Part shown: positions 33,923-46,738 of the stretch, in pieces
Numbering within the stretch: position 1 is the stretch's first letter
Layout: each line of letters opens with the position of its first letter
Source of the DNA: Agapanthus africanus
Lineage: Eukaryota > Streptophyta > Magnoliopsida > Asparagales > Amaryllidaceae
Length of the DNA stretch: 64,000 nt
Direction: 5' to 3'
NCBI GenBank assembly: GCA_030015575.1
Contig: CM057344.1
Location: 186,451,044 to 186,515,043 of the forward strand
Translations under genes and position numbers: made by a program
Notes under the pieces: model-generated
The model's database searches: none
Told to the model about the DNA's origin: nothing
What the model saw: the letters and a program-made list of their open reading frames with translations, nothing else

Positions 33923-36900
33923 ATCTCTCACTTGCACTCAAGGATAATTATTGCGATGGCGCATACTCACAGCCCGTGTGATACCGAACACCCAACTCCT
34001 CTACTAATCAGTTTCACAAAGCTCGTTTGTGAAACTATTGCTTTCGAGAAATAGCCTCAGTGAGTGGATCCTCCCTGATGTTTCTTTCTATGTCTCTCTT
34101 AATCTCAGGTTTGCGGAGAAAAGCCATCTCCCAAAATGAGCAATACCTGTCTTAGAATATGTCTGGATATCTGATGGGACCCAGTTCATAAATGAACTCC
34201 AAATCCAGCAAACTTCTTAGACTGTATCGTCAACTGAACTTAATCAGTATCCTACGCCACACCTCCCTCAGTATCCGCTTGGACCACATGTCCAAAATAC
34301 TGCCCCTCGTCAGAAGGAAAACTAACTCAGACAGTCACTTTGTATCCAGGTCACCTTAAAAGCCCGGAATGATAATCGTCTCCCAAAGGAGGCTGCCGTT
34401 ATCAAATCCCTAGAACATCCACTTATGTTCTAAAACTGCTTCCGAACGTTTCTCTAAGATTGGATTAATATCAAATTATTGCATCTAGTGCAAAAACAAC
34501 ATCTGGTGTGGTACTTGACATCTCATGATTGACTCAATTCCCTAAGCAAGTGATATGCCAATCATGCACATCCCTCTCCCTTTTAGCCTGTAAGACACCT
34601 TTAGAGAGGGTGACTCCATCACCTACAGGTACACTACCATGCCAGGAGTCGTCCATTCTAAAACACCTTTAGAATACTGTCTAAGTACCCAGATTTGGAA
34701 AATACCCAAATCTAGATCTAAAACCATAGATCTAGTAACCAGAATGCTTAATATAATATTCATATCCTATATGGAGAAACCACTGTGTGACAACCACAGT
34801 AAAACCGATCGTAGTATAGGAATTTCACTTCCTATTCTGTGTATGTCATCCAAATACCAGGACATCACACCCTACTACCTTCCTAACAGATCCATCTCCT
34901 ATTTTGATGAAGTCAAAGTCTATGACTATCGCATCAAAAATAGATGATCTATCTCCACTATATCTGCTTTCGTCTATAAATAGACACAAGCTACTTATCC
35001 ACTATGCTTCCGCTGCTCCCACTGACTACGACAACCCTCTGGCAGAGTCATATACACGTACACTTCTAAAGCTAGTTTAGAACGACGCTATTCTCATCCT
35101 CCTGCCGAGTCTCATAGTCTAGAACAGCAGTAATGGAAAGTCTGGGTAAACAAGAACCTCCCTGTCACCGACTTTGAGAATACCGAAGTACCTCTCGGGT
35201 GCCTAAGGTTACCCACCATATCTGCGGAGTGGCTAATGAAATGTCAAAACTGATTGAATCTTTTGGTCCTATTAAATTTTTTAGTAATCGTTTGCAGTTC
35301 TGGAATCACTTCCAGTTCTACCATACTCCTACTACTGTTTTCTGAAAAAAAATCCATTTTACTAAAGCTGTGGCGAGTCAAGAACAATATCACTATTGAT
35401 CATCCAGATGGTAGAAAGTTAAACCTCGTCAAAGCCCGGGTTAACCCATAAACAGCCATTACAGAAACGTGCCTTGAGTTTATCCGGATTCTGGTTTTAA
35501 GCATCAGCCGGATAACTCCCTCTACCTTAACATCGTTAAGATATAAATTGATTCTATATATATCTAATATAGAAACAAAAGCACTAATTTAATTGGAACC
35601 AGATTCAAAATCATGCAGCTATCTCCGGTGCATATCAATTAAATGGAGAGAGACTGATCAACATTACTCAACTTAGGAGTGCATCCAATTATGAGTAACC
35701 TGAAAGAGAAACAAGTTTCTCAAAACCATTACTATCAACTGAATACCATACAAAAGTATCTACATCTTCTATCACCTTGAAGAATCCCGATACTTGCATC
35801 ACGTGGTTCTCTACTTTATTCTTGTACCTATAACTTCTCAAAATTTAGACTATGTATTTCTACGAAACACTTGTCTAAAAACTAAAGAAGTTACAAGTAA
35901 ACAGGATATAGTACGAGTACCAACCCCTCTATCCTAATGGACACTGGACAACATACAATACTTTGTATAAGTCCCCTGAGTTTAATAACTCAAATCATGT
36001 GCGTCGTAGGTTGAAAAATGTACTATGGTTATGAAGAATTACACCGCTGTTTAATGCTCCTTATCTAACCATCAACTGATATAGATAAATGTCATGGACA
36101 AAATTTCAAAAATTTATATCTCACTTTATAAAAATAAACGTACAGATATATCAGTTTGAAATTGGTGTATAACAACGGATATTCAAAACCAAATATTTTC
36201 TATCCGGCAAAAACCCAGGCGATTTCCTCAAATATCACCAATTACAACGAATTCCGATATAATGAGGATGATCGCCTAATTCCCAATAACTTACTCCCAC
36301 TCATCATCTGTAAAACCAAACAGATGTGAGAATCATACCTAGTATATACATACCCTGGAGTAAGGGTCTAATTGGGAAATCAGTTTTATATTAACAACGC
36401 ACAGTGAAACTAAAACATGAAAATATTTCAAAGGGGGTATCCTGGTATTCCTATAATGCCTCTTCCATTATCAGATTCATGACTGTAACCGTATATTTCG
36501 TTGCCATCTCTCCAAATCCCTTTATTTGTCTTTACTCATTACCTTCTGTACACCCCCTCAGGCTTAATTGTTTTCTTCATTCCCTACCGTTCGACACCAG
36601 CCTATGATTTGGAAGAAAACTATCCAATAAACATAATAGGTGTGCTCTTCTAATCCAAGGAGTACTCACAACCTGAGAGAAGATGACGATAAAAGACAAC
36701 TGAATAAACTTTATTTCTATTTCTCCTGAACCAGAATCCATCCTCGAAAAAGTTTCTTCGAGTTCGTATGTAACTATATGATGGATTTATCCAATGGAAT
36801 TGGATCTACGTAGTAATACGGGATGTTCTGTAGAAATACAAAGGTGAAGTAGGAGTGGCGATGAAATACGTGGTTTGTTCATGAATGTTTACAGTCGCAA

Positions 36901-38390
36901 TTTACTTTTTCCTCTTTCTTATCCCTTTATTTGTCTTTACATATTACCTTCTGTACACCACACTTAAGCTAATTATTTTTCTTCATTCCCTACCTTTCGG
37001 CACCTGCCTATGGTTTGGAAGTAGACTATCCAATAAGCGCAATAGGTGTACCCTCTCCTAATCCTAGGAGCCCTCACAACCTGAGAGAAGGTAAAAGGAA
37101 AAGACAACTGAATAGTCATATTCAATCTCTCCAGAACCGGAATCCATCCTCGAATCTGGAACAAGTTCCTTCGAGTTCATATATAACCATACGATGGATT
37201 TATCCAATGGAAGTGGATGTTCGTAGTGATACGGGGTGTTCTGGAGAAATGCAATGAGTAAAAGAAAGAGTGGCGGTGATGTATGCAACTCAGACAATCC
37301 AAAAGCCAGTGTTTTAAGAAAGTTCGGTTAACTTGGTTATGGAGTTATAGTATAGGGTCGGGCCATGGTCGCAGTCAAAGAGAGAGAGAAAAGAAACACT
37401 CTGCGTGCACTCTAACGTAGATTAGAATGGTTAATCACTTTATCTAATCAGGATGTCTCCCACTATAACCTCAAATTCTCCTCCAAACTTGAAAAAAGAA
37501 TTAGTCGGGATCACCCGATGAGTAAACCAACTCATCAGTGGGAATCGGGATCCAACTATCATCGCATGATAACTTGATGGAATCCACTCAAGTCACCACA
37601 CTCCAGAAGGTATGCACTTGCCTAGAAAGTTTCAGTTTCGTTAGAAACTCCCGATGTGTGTTTTTACCCCTAGGACCCAAGTGACCATGACAATGCTAAC
37701 ATATCAAAGAGTCCTAGTCAAGTTCAACCCGTCATTATCTTGATTGCGTTAAACCAACCCGTACGAGTCCTTGATAATACCAACATAACCGTATGACTGT
37801 CCTAACCAATCCACATATCTATGCGACAGAAAAGCATTACAGAGCTACCGAATAATACACCTCGGCAATGCACGACATACGTAGCACTAATACTAAGCAA
37901 TACTAATCTGAAATGAAGGAGGGCTATGGATGGTTTTTGGCTAAAAACCATTAATGTAATGAACTTGATATCGTTGAAGGAACCGGATAGCCTTTTATAA
38001 ATAAATAGTGGCGAAAACCTTTGCTAAAGAGGTCACTCCCGGTGAAGGGATCTCAGCTCTTCCCCGTAGAATGAGGTGCAGGATATTCCAACTAAATACA
38101 ATGACGCAAAGCAAAAAGTAATCGACTATAGTGAAGTTATTACCCTGACGCAAACCTCTGTCCAAGGGGTCACTCCCGATGAAAGGATCTCGGCCCTTGT
38201 CTCGTCGAATGTGGTGCAGGATATTCCCAATCGAATACCACTGTGCAAAGCAAAAGCGTACGTCTGTAATGTCAGTTTTTAAAATTGGTTCCATCAACAT
38301 CAAATAGGTTTGTTTTCCTTGCATTTATCAGAATCAATGCAGTCCCATCAATTAATCACACCACAAAAGAACAAAAATATAATGTACGTA
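33923..38390 (-). other. copia2 interior with pol relic
   Basis: At 34839-34859 the minus strand reads WYLDDIH, the copia RT catalytic box, identical in residues to copia1. RNase H-like traces lie at about 34240-34420. Two related blocks around 'cctatg.tttgga' lie 406 bp apart (36601 and 37007). A tandem repeat of about 137 bp follows at about 38040-38240. No gag or integrase is recognised. Confidence 0.6.
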
Positions 38391-39415
38391 TATACCATCC
38401 GCATTCGCCACTGGGTCCCGTCATCACCCGTTAAGTTACTTAACTAACGACAGAGCGGGGACTGGACTAGCACGGGTGTAAAACATATACAATATCTACT
38501 AGTATATATATCAATATATAATAATCGTTCCAAGCGTGATAAATGCAACATCATAGAAAAGTAATAAGCATCACAGAACAATACAGATAATCTGGGAGCC
38601 CCGAGTTTCCTTTCAGTTGCAAATGAAACCCGACATTCCCCTGGTCGTGTAGATAGCCTGTGCAATGAAAACCTAGACCCTTACGAGTGCGGCAAGTTAC
38701 CCGCCAAAACCAGAAGCGAGGCAGCCCCCTTCAACAAAATGAATGGACCACCCAGCACTTCACGGAATCCGGTAACTTGAGCACCACACCTTGGGTCAAC
38801 TTGTACCCCCTACGAGTACGGCGAATAGCCCGCCAATTCTAGAGTGAAGCCCCCTCCGTCTCAAAGCCATGAGATGCGGGCCCGTTGCCCTCTAGAACAT
38901 GGCTATCCGTGCACCCCACTGCGGGGTAATCCTAGTACAGAAAAGAAAATATGTACAACGGGTACATTGACCTCAACCCGTTCGTGCCCCAAAAGAATAA
39001 TATACAAATAGGCAGTGACGGCAGTCCACATGTCGGACGCTCACCCCGCGATATCAAATGTACAAATAAAACCAAACTGCACTACCATTGCACACAAGCT
39101 ATCCACCATGACAAATCCGCAACATCACACCACAACACAGAACATCAACGTGAATGTCACGTTCGCAAACCCATCTAAAAGGACTATATCAATTAGACAA
39201 GATTTACCGGTCTAATGACATTCACGGTCGCAGATATAATGTAAGCACTGTAAAATAATGTATTTAAAATCTCGATCGACAAAACTTCCCGAAGTGGGAC
39301 CCAAGTACAAATCCAGTACTCAAACAAAATCTGGGCCCAAACAAAATATTCTAGAAACCACAATTCCACATGAAAGACATCCAGAAGAAAAATTAAGCTC
39401 TGAGCCTACATTTCC
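38391..39415 (-). other. copia2 interior, conserved non-coding blocks
   Basis: It shares 'catccgcattcgccactgggtcc' and 'aacatcaacgtgaatgtcacgttcgcaaacc' type blocks with copia1 and copia3. A short antisense frame (39015-39215; TMTNPQHH... region) is open in all three copies, but nucleotide conservation alone could explain this. Confidence 0.5.
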
Positions 39416-39463
39416 ACCGCGGATCCATGACAAACTTGCCAGTTCTGCCGCGGTTCCGCGGCG
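39416..39463. promoter_or_regulatory. Paired CCGCGG palindrome, leader of copia2
   Basis: Half 1 is CACCGCGGATCCATG, its second arm decayed. Half 2 is GCCGCGGTTCCGCGGCG. Centres are at 39423/39424 and 39454/39455, 31 bp apart. It lies about 206 nt after the PBS. Confidence 0.8.
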
Positions 39464-39659
39464 TACTGACGGGATCGTGCTTTCAAATTTCTTCAAAGGT
39501 CTTAGAAAAGCCTGCACGATTTTCTGACATACGCAAAATAATTTTTCGACCAGTTTTAAAATTCGACAGAAACTTTGAATTTGGAATTGCGGTTTTGGAA
39601 ATTTCGTTCGATCGATATTTTAAACATGTTAGAACAAGCTAGCTAAGGGTTAATGGGTT

Positions 39660-39672
39660 GGCTCTGATATCA
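39660..39672 (-). other. Primer binding site of copia2 (initiator tRNA-Met)
   Basis: The minus strand reads TGATATCAGAGCC, one G-to-A change from TGGTATCAGAGCC. Confidence 0.88.
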
Positions 39673-41666
39673 TGTTGGGTTACGGCAGCATCCCGGCCGT
39701 CAATCCGAGGCCAAATGCGGAACAAAATTTTTCAAAACTTGACGCTACCATAACTTTTACCCGGATCGAACCATTAACTGTTAACTAGCAATCTACAAAG
39801 AAGTTAGAATGGCTATACCGATCGATCCGTGTCCTTCGGTCTTTAGCCACCATCTTAAGCTCGTCGCGGCATCTTCGATCTCGCTCGATGAAAGGGCACC
39901 ACGTCAAGAAGTCTTTTTACGGGCTCCCACTTCAAACCGAAGCAACTCGGACATGAAATTTGATGGCCGACATGTCCAAGATGAAGTAGAGAATGTGTCA
40001 GATAACTTTGTCTCTAAACATCCATTGATTCTCAACACATGAGATTGTATGGATGGGGGTTGAAGATGAATCCATGGTGAGGAAATTGTGAGCTTAAGAA
40101 AAAGAAAGAAGAAGAAGATCTTTGTTTGCTTATTGTGTTGGAATGATAAAGCGAGAGAGGCATCTAGCATAATCTCAAGACCAACCCCTTAGCCTCATGG
40201 CTGCCCTCTCTCTCTCCTCATATCATTTGAATACCCTAATCAATCAAAAAGGTGACATTTGCACAAATAAAAAGGCCATGAGTCATCACCCATGCACATG
40301 CCACAATTAATGCTCCTCATGATGACTTGAGCTCATAATTACCACTAATAAACATTAATCCAAATGTTTTAATCCAAAAAGAGAATGGCAACATCTAAAG
40401 TAAACTCGTGATGGATCACAAGGATACCCCTCACCTATATATAAATACCTGCATCCGCATTCCAACTGAATGCGAATGCAATGAGACGAAAGTAATCCAA
40501 CAAATCTAATACTAGGATCCGGCTTAAACCAAAGCCCACTAGTATGATCCGTCCGATCATGATTCATGCACAAGTGCATATATACAATCAAATCCTGCCA
40601 TAAAACCATACGGTCTCTACAACGTTTCGCCCGAACTTGGGAAACTTTCTGGGGGGGACTCTAATGACTCATCAATACACTGGCTGTGGATTTAACCACA
40701 AGCACGTCAGTGGAACTAGCTGTGCATAACGGCTGCCAAGGTATTGAGCAAAAGAAAAGCTGATGAGCGAACTCATCCAGGAACCCTATTGAGCCTAACA
40801 ATAACAATATCCATACAGTCTGGTCTGTTCGTCTAAGAGTATCGCATATCAGGTCTAGGGGGATGGATAAAGTCAGACCCCTAACAACGCGATAATTCGT
40901 GTCGGTATGAAGCCCATCACCTCTTGAGAAACTACTGATCCGAATCAGTAATTCTCGACTATCTTGTCCAAGCATTTCCGGTGATGGCCACCCGTGCAGT
41001 GTGCGACATCAACCCCCAATACCGGGAGAAACGAATCTCCGACGATCCGCTCACTGCCTCTATGTGGCTCGGGACTGTACCCAACTAAAACCTGTTTGCA
41101 TGACTCCTTTGAACCGAGGTAGGGTAGTAATCAAAGCACAGTGGGAACTCACACGGGACAAATGACGATCTCAAGTCGACAGACTAACCTGTACACATGT
41201 CACCTGGGAACTGCTATCTGACAATAGGTATAATACCAACTAGCAGGTTCCCGGCGAGTCCGTCCAGTGTACTCATAACCCAATGAGCACCTGTACACTA
41301 TCTTAGGTGAACAAACTAACACCAATGGCTTATGAGACCTGGCCACCGCCCCTCGTCAGGGTCTCGATCAGTATACACTAGTCTACTCTGGAATATCGAT
41401 GCCCAGTCTCGAAACTCCCACGACTAGGGACATTTAAGGATGCCCTTATAGACCACTAGCTCCCACGTACATGATCGTCATCATAATGCTGGTAGTCAAG
41501 CAAGAATCCTATAGGCTTTATCAACATGTAATAGTGATGATAAAGACAAACCAGATAGCATACTATCATCTTGAGTAAGACTGTCCTATCGGTATTGGTC
41601 ATCCCTCAATCATTGCAATCACATGCCCGCGATCCAATAATTGACTTGAGGGCACTATAGCCAACA
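39673..41666 (-). repeat. 5' LTR of copia2
   Basis: 1994 bp, starting tgttgggttacggcagc on the plus strand and ending ctatagccaaca. It aligns along its whole length with 31925-33922. Confidence 0.92.
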
Positions 41667-42610
41667 GATTTTATTTTAAGAACGAATGATTGCCCTTTTT
41701 CGACCCTTATTACCCCCTCTAGTTTTTTCAAAAGAAAGAAGATGGGTCCCTTTATGTGTTGATTATTGTGCTAGTGGATACTTGCTCGACTGTAAAAGGG
41801 AGATGGCATCTCTCACATTTCATACCAAATTTCGTTAAGAGATGTGGGCTCCAAATGCAAACTTAGATGTTCATTCAAAGGGTTGTTAACTTCAGAATTT
41901 CCAACAGGCGAGTTGCAGCCTGCAATCCAAACTGAGGACGGGATTCTAGAATCCAATGGGATCGTCGTAAAGTTGAAACTTCCAGCTGCTTCAGATATTG
42001 CTCTTATTGCTCAGTCATAGAAAATGAGGCTGGTTCTTACGGCTCTCACTGGCCAACCAGTCTGGACCCGCTTGCCTTCTTGAAAATAAGTCAAACGGAA
42101 GTTATTCATGATTTGGATGATTAATTTGGCCTGAGTCAGACATCAAATTACTTCGATTACCTTAAATTGAGTATGAGAAAGATGTGCAGGTGAGGATAGT
42201 GGTGGTAGACAGATCTTGATCGCACCACCTTAGCCCCGTCTTTTGGTTAAGAATATTTTGCAACAGACTTCATTAGAGTGAAGAGAGCAAATATCCCTCC
42301 GCGATTGGAATGAAGGGCCTCCTTAACTCGAAGAGATGACTGAAGTCTTCAAGGCTCTCAAACCGCAAGTTCTCCACTTACTACGTTCTTTCAGAACAGC
42401 CGATTCCCTGAATCAAATTATGAAATAGCGCTAGCTAACAAGATTGATCTATTGATTCTCTTTTTAGGAATTTTCTTATCTATCATCACCAATAGTGATC
42501 TGTTGATGAGATACACGGCGGTAGATAGGGCTTCAGCCTAAAACTCCTTAGGAAACTCAGTTGTAAGCCGCAAACATCTGGTCTTCTCCAGTGGTGACCT
42601 TGTAACATTT
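41667..42610 (+). pseudogene. Decayed Ty3-gypsy internal region with RT finger trace
   Basis: At 41732-41752 the frame reads KKEDGSL, and after a 2-nt shift CVDY at 41755-41766. This matches the conserved gypsy RT block K-K-K-D-G-S-L-x-x-C-V-D-Y. Upstream 'ttcgacccttattaccccctct' fits the preceding 'IRPS-SP' part weakly. The rest is not readable as pol. It continues 31246-31924 across the copia2 insertion. Confidence 0.45.
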
Positions 42611-44152
42611 TAGAAACAATTATTATTATTTGTAGATTTAAATAATAATATTATGTGTTTTATGGATATGATAACTAGCATAGATTTGGGTTTTCATACA
42701 ATGATATAATTATATATCTTTATTTTTGGAATTTAAAAGTTATGAGATATTTGGCATAATAAGTATTTTGTATTAGGAAATGTATGGGATTTTTGTGATA
42801 ACTATGAGAACATTAATTTAATTCATGATATAATTAGTTTAATGAAGTAGAAAAAATTTAATTAAAGTGGTTTTCTTTTAAAACAAATTTAGTGTACACA
42901 TATACAAATAGTTAAGTCTCTTTACTATAATAAGTTGCTTAAGTTTTAATTAATCATGTTTAAGTTGTCATAGCACATTTAACCCCTTTCATTTTCTTTT
43001 AATTATTCCTTTTACATGTTAAATATTTTAAAAATTGGATGAGGTGGGGCGGACATTGGATGAGGTGGAGGGACAAGAAAGTATGGCCATTAAAAAATTA
43101 AGTATGGGTTTTTATTTTCTTTTTAAAAATAAATGAAAAATGGGGTGAGGATATTATGGCTAACTTTCTTCATAATTCTTTATTTTCTATCTTCTTCTTC
43201 TTCATCATCTTCTCTTCTTGATTTTTCCACAACTCTTAAAATCACACAAATATACACTAAGTTTTCTTTAGCCTCAAAAAATCCTACACCAAACCAAGGC
43301 TTATGGTTGCAATCTCTTCATGTAGAGTCACTCAAGTTCTCTTGTAGTCTCCTATAAGCATGGATCACCTTTTTACTCCCACAAGTTAAGGTAAAATCCG
43401 ATCTTGTAAAGTTTTTAGTTCGTTAGTTATGAAAAGCAAAGGTTTTTTATGAGTTTTGGCTGAAAATCAATAACATGTTAAGGGTTTCGAATTTTTTGAT
43501 GACTCTCTATTGACAATTAGCTAAAGTTTAAAACTAAAAAATTGTAGATAATTAGATTATATTTTAGTAAAACAATCTTTTTAGTTTTACTGTAAAATGA
43601 ATTTTATATGAATTTTTAAAGGAATGGTATCGAAACTAGAATTGCATTTCCTGTGGCTGTTTTTCACTCAAATTGTAACAATTTTCTTGATTTTTCTATT
43701 AACAATTTCAAAAATGTGAAAATTATAAGTTGTAAATAATTTTGTGTAGATATCTCTAAAATTTTCATTTGCCTTATTCACTTTACAAAATCTAGAGATA
43801 TCATTATTTTAGTGCAAGGGTGTTTTCTGATCTGGTAAAATGATCCATAAATATGTTTTAAGTTTGTATTTTATTTCATGTTTTATACTAAGAAATTGGA
43901 AAATATATTTTGGGGTATTAAAATTAACTCCTTTATCTATACATAGAATTTTAGTTTGAGTCCAAATATCGTGTTTACAATTTTTGGTGTTTTTTCAAAT
44001 TGAGCCCAAAAACTGCCAATTTCAGAACTTCCATTATATATTCCGCAAGCGTTTAAAGTTGAAATTCGACGATTCGAGTTAGTTCTAAGTAACTTCGCAC
44101 ATGCTTAGCACACGATGGTCATAAATTTTAATTTAAATGGGTTTGCTTCGCT

Positions 44153-44194
44153 CTGTGTGTGTGTGTATGTGTGTGTGTGCGTGTGTGTGTGTGT
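44153..44194. repeat. (TG)n microsatellite
   Basis: About 20 TG units with three interruptions. Confidence 0.9.
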
Positions 44195-44490
44195 CGGTAT
44201 CCGTAGTTTATATTCTCACGTGCGAAAGTTATTGTGCAATGTTAAGATCAATCACGGAAACTTCGGAAGCAGCGAGGAAAGGGAAGATAGTGATTGGATT
44301 CGATTAGCATGGAGCTCTTTTTGTGAGTAGATCTATATCTACGGGAGAAGTCGGGCGGAATGCGTATAACACCCACGCAACCAAACTAAGTAGAACATAT
44401 GTTATATAATATACCCGTGGCTTATATGTATAATTCGTCAACTTAGACTATAACTAGGTAGTTAGTCAGTCTATGTGCATAACTAGTAGG

Positions 44491-44537
<47 letters not shown>
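44491..44537. repeat. (TA)n microsatellite
   Basis: About 23 perfect TA units. Confidence 0.95.
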
Positions 44538-44539
<2 letters not shown>

Positions 44540-45091
44540 GTTATATGCATACGCGACTATATATCCGTACGGTATTATTTGGATATTTGATGGACACCGT
44601 ACGATGGGGTATTCTGTACTAGATGTGATAAGGATAGATCGCTTCATATCAGAATTTTGTACTTTTATACCATCTATTCTTGATCGTATTGAATATAGGT
44701 AGGTGCTTCTGATCTGTGTTTTCTATATAATTGCAGGTTACAGGTTCTCAGTCCGAAACAATGCAAATCGCGAACAGTCTCGACAAATTCAGAACAACTG
44801 CCACAAACAGATAAAAATATGGGTTCCACTCACCATCCATCAGGTACCGCCCACCAGTTCAAGAGACAAGATCGAGAGAGAGTCATTCGTATCTCGGACA
44901 AGTACAGAGCACGAGGGAAAGCAACGCGGAGCTAGAGGAAAATCAAGGCAAAAGTCCACTCACTTTCATCTTTGGGACTGTTGAAAATCTAGGAGTAACT
45001 TGGAATGATCTTGCAAATACAAATGTATTAAACAGAAGAACAAAGCAACACGAAAAAGCACAAAGAAAATAGAATTCCAATTCAACCATAA

Positions 45092-45140
45092 GACCGCGGA
45101 TCCGCAAAATTTGGCCCCTATTAGCGGCGGATCCACGGTC
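45092..45140. promoter_or_regulatory. Paired CCGCGG palindrome, U3 of LTR E
   Basis: GACCGCGGATCCGC and GCGGATCCACGGTC are inverted repeats with one mismatch. Centres are at 45100/45101 and 45131/45132, 31 bp apart. It lies about 95 bp upstream of the TATA box. Confidence 0.85.
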
Positions 45141-45230
45141 TGGCCATTATATCTCGCGACCATTTTTCAGGAGTAGTTTTGTAATTTTATATAGGCTCAG
45201 AATATAGCCTTAGGGTTTCACTCCTCTGCC

Positions 45231-45237
45231 TATAAAT
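45231..45237 (+). promoter_or_regulatory. TATA box of LTR E
   Basis: TATAAAT in the same 20-bp context as in LTR C. Confidence 0.65.
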
Positions 45238-46224
45238 ACTCCAGATCAAAACCAAACCAAGGATGTATATTCTCACCTAGTTTTAAGCTAGAATTTAGTA
45301 TAACTTCTTCTTCTACTTTATCTTTCCTCCATTAAAATTTGTATTAAAGGTTTTTGAGTGGATGATTAATGAAGTTGAGGGCTCATATGTTCATATCTTG
45401 CACAAATGTTAACTAGTTCTACTTGTTTGTTTTTATTTTCTTTAGTAGTATAAATTGTTATATATCAGTTTTTTTTATTTCTTCTTTTTCTATTTTTATT
45501 TATCATTACAACCATGATACTCAAGTGCGATTCTTGCTTAGGTGAGATTCAAGTAGTTAGTTGACATCCTCTACCTCATTTCTTTCTATCTTCTCTACTT
45601 TTTTTTATTTTCTTTTTTTATAATGAGTGAGTAGTTTTTTCACTTATTATGGTAAGATAAGCGAAGTTTGAGAGAAGGAAATCTCCCTCACTCTTTCCTT
45701 TCCCCGACAGCTTGGATTGAACTCACGTCAATTCAAACACAATCCACTCCCTACGGCACTCTATTCTCTATGATAGTGGTGACACCCTAGTGAGACCGGT
45801 TATGGTTGGATTGACTGGAGGTTATGGCTAAGAGCCAAGAATGGACAGATAAGGACCAAAAGGAAATAACTAAGTGTTGGAAAGCCTAGCTTATATTCAC
45901 AAGTATCTTTCCTAGTCGTACTAATCCCCGTTGTTACCGATTACCGTAATATCAACATCAAGAGAGGCAATTGAATGAAATGAGCGAACTCCTAACTCAA
46001 ACTAATCTAATCCTAACCCTAATAAGCTTCCATTCATATACATATCAAAACACATAGTATCGAACAAACTCGGACAAAATTTGACTTAACTCATTAAAAC
46101 ATTAAGAAAAAGACTCCCATCTCTCCGTGGATCGACCCGTTCTCAACCAGCTAGCTACAAGCGAAACCGGCTTGATTGCGGTAAATAGAACGTATAGAAT
46201 GTATAGCAAAATTTGACAATCAAA

Positions 46225-46299
46225 TGGAACCATTGCCGGGGATCAAATCTGGGTCGCCCACGTGATAGACGAGAATACTCACCACTATACTACAATTGT
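46225..46299 (-). tRNA. Full-length tRNA-Asp-like sequence, antisense, at the PBS of element E (not a normal tRNA gene)
   Basis: On the minus strand the tRNA body occupies 46299-46228, followed by CCA (46227-46225). Compared with my recollection of plant tRNA-Asp(GUC), it is colinear without gaps over 72 nt. Most differences are transitions. The D-arm/A-box stretch TAGTATAGTGGTGAGTATTC is intact. The anticodon loop reads CTATCAC (anticodon AUC, formerly GUC), and the anticodon stem still pairs using G-U. The B box is damaged (GATTTGATCCC). Encoded CCA and its exact place after the LTR show that it came from primer tRNA copying, not from a resident tRNA gene. Expression is unlikely. Confidence 0.85.
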
Positions 46300-46738
46300 G
46301 CTATTGAGGGGCGCGAATTGTGCCAGGGAGCCGAAGAAAGGAATTCGTGGACGTACGCTGTATGCGAACGTATTAACCGTGTATCATTGGGCACAAAATA
46401 ACATTTTTGGTAGTTCGTATAACAACACTTTTTACTCCATCCCTATAAATTGTGCACACGCTAATGATAAAAATCCAAGTTGTGTCATGTGCACGGTGTT
46501 GTTACACTCGATTGGTGCCGGCAAAGAGGCATCCAATTATCTGTGCCCAATATTAGTGATACAATTGTGTCACTATTTTCTTCCGATGGAAGAGTTTGAC
46601 ACTTATATGCAGATGGGTGTTCCCATTCGACCCTTAGTTGAGGATGCGTCCACGTCATACACTAAACTTCATGAGTTATGGTTGCGCACCGAGCCGACCG
46701 CGGCTTTGATAGCAAAGACCCTGGCTCGAGTTCCATAG
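46300..46738 (+). CDS. ORF of element E, possible plant retrotransposon ORF1-like protein
   Basis: The open frame extends from 46262, but its first 12 codons fall inside the antisense tRNA, so the true start is unclear. The protein (about 145 residues here) contains RTLYANVLTVYHWAQNNIFG, then a segment with conserved-looking LCHYFLPMEEFD and a helical C-terminus. The 'H-x-x-x-x-x-I-F-G' pattern and length loosely recall the Athila ORF-1 / putative plant transposon protein family seen in Tat/Athila elements. I have no stronger evidence. It is not similar to C's ORF. Confidence 0.35.

Larger units (their letters stand above)
31925..41666 (-). mobile_element. copia2: complete Ty1-copia-type element without a working pol
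   Basis: This 9742-bp element has the TSD gattt. On the minus strand the order is 5' LTR (41666-39673), PBS (TGATATCAGAGCC, one change from initiator-Met), interior, PPT and 3' LTR (33922-31925). The outer end has decayed to TA at 31925-31926. The LTRs differ at several percent by eye, so it is older than copia1. The interior matches copia1 and copia3 in order, including the RT box relic, the two repeats and the leader box. No frame exceeds 112 codons. Confidence 0.9.
42611..44640 (+). repeat. Probable old gypsy LTR, cut by element E
   Basis: It starts TGTAACATTTTAG and is very AT-rich, with no gene. A serine-run frame at 43133-43357 looks like low complexity. It includes a (TG)n tract at 44153-44194 and a (TA)n tract at 44491-44537. 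Assignment rests only on the start and position. Confidence 0.35.
44641..46222 (+). repeat. 5' LTR of element E
   Basis: 1.58 kb, aligned with LTR C from 'ttcatatcagaattttg' (C: ttcataccagaatattg) through 'ctgccacaaacagataaaa', the CCGCGG box, the 'ctctgcctataaatactcca' TATA context and the terminal acaatca. The first two bases appear to be GC rather than TG. Confidence 0.83.

Noticed and set aside
43133..43357. Secreted peptide gene (hydrophobic start with a serine run)
   Set aside because: It sits in AT-rich LTR-like sequence, the serines come from a (TTC)n-like run, and no homologous or flanking gene structure is seen.
46228..46299. Functional tRNA-Asp gene
   Set aside because: The encoded CCA, damaged B box, changed anticodon and position exactly at a PBS point to a primer-derived copy.
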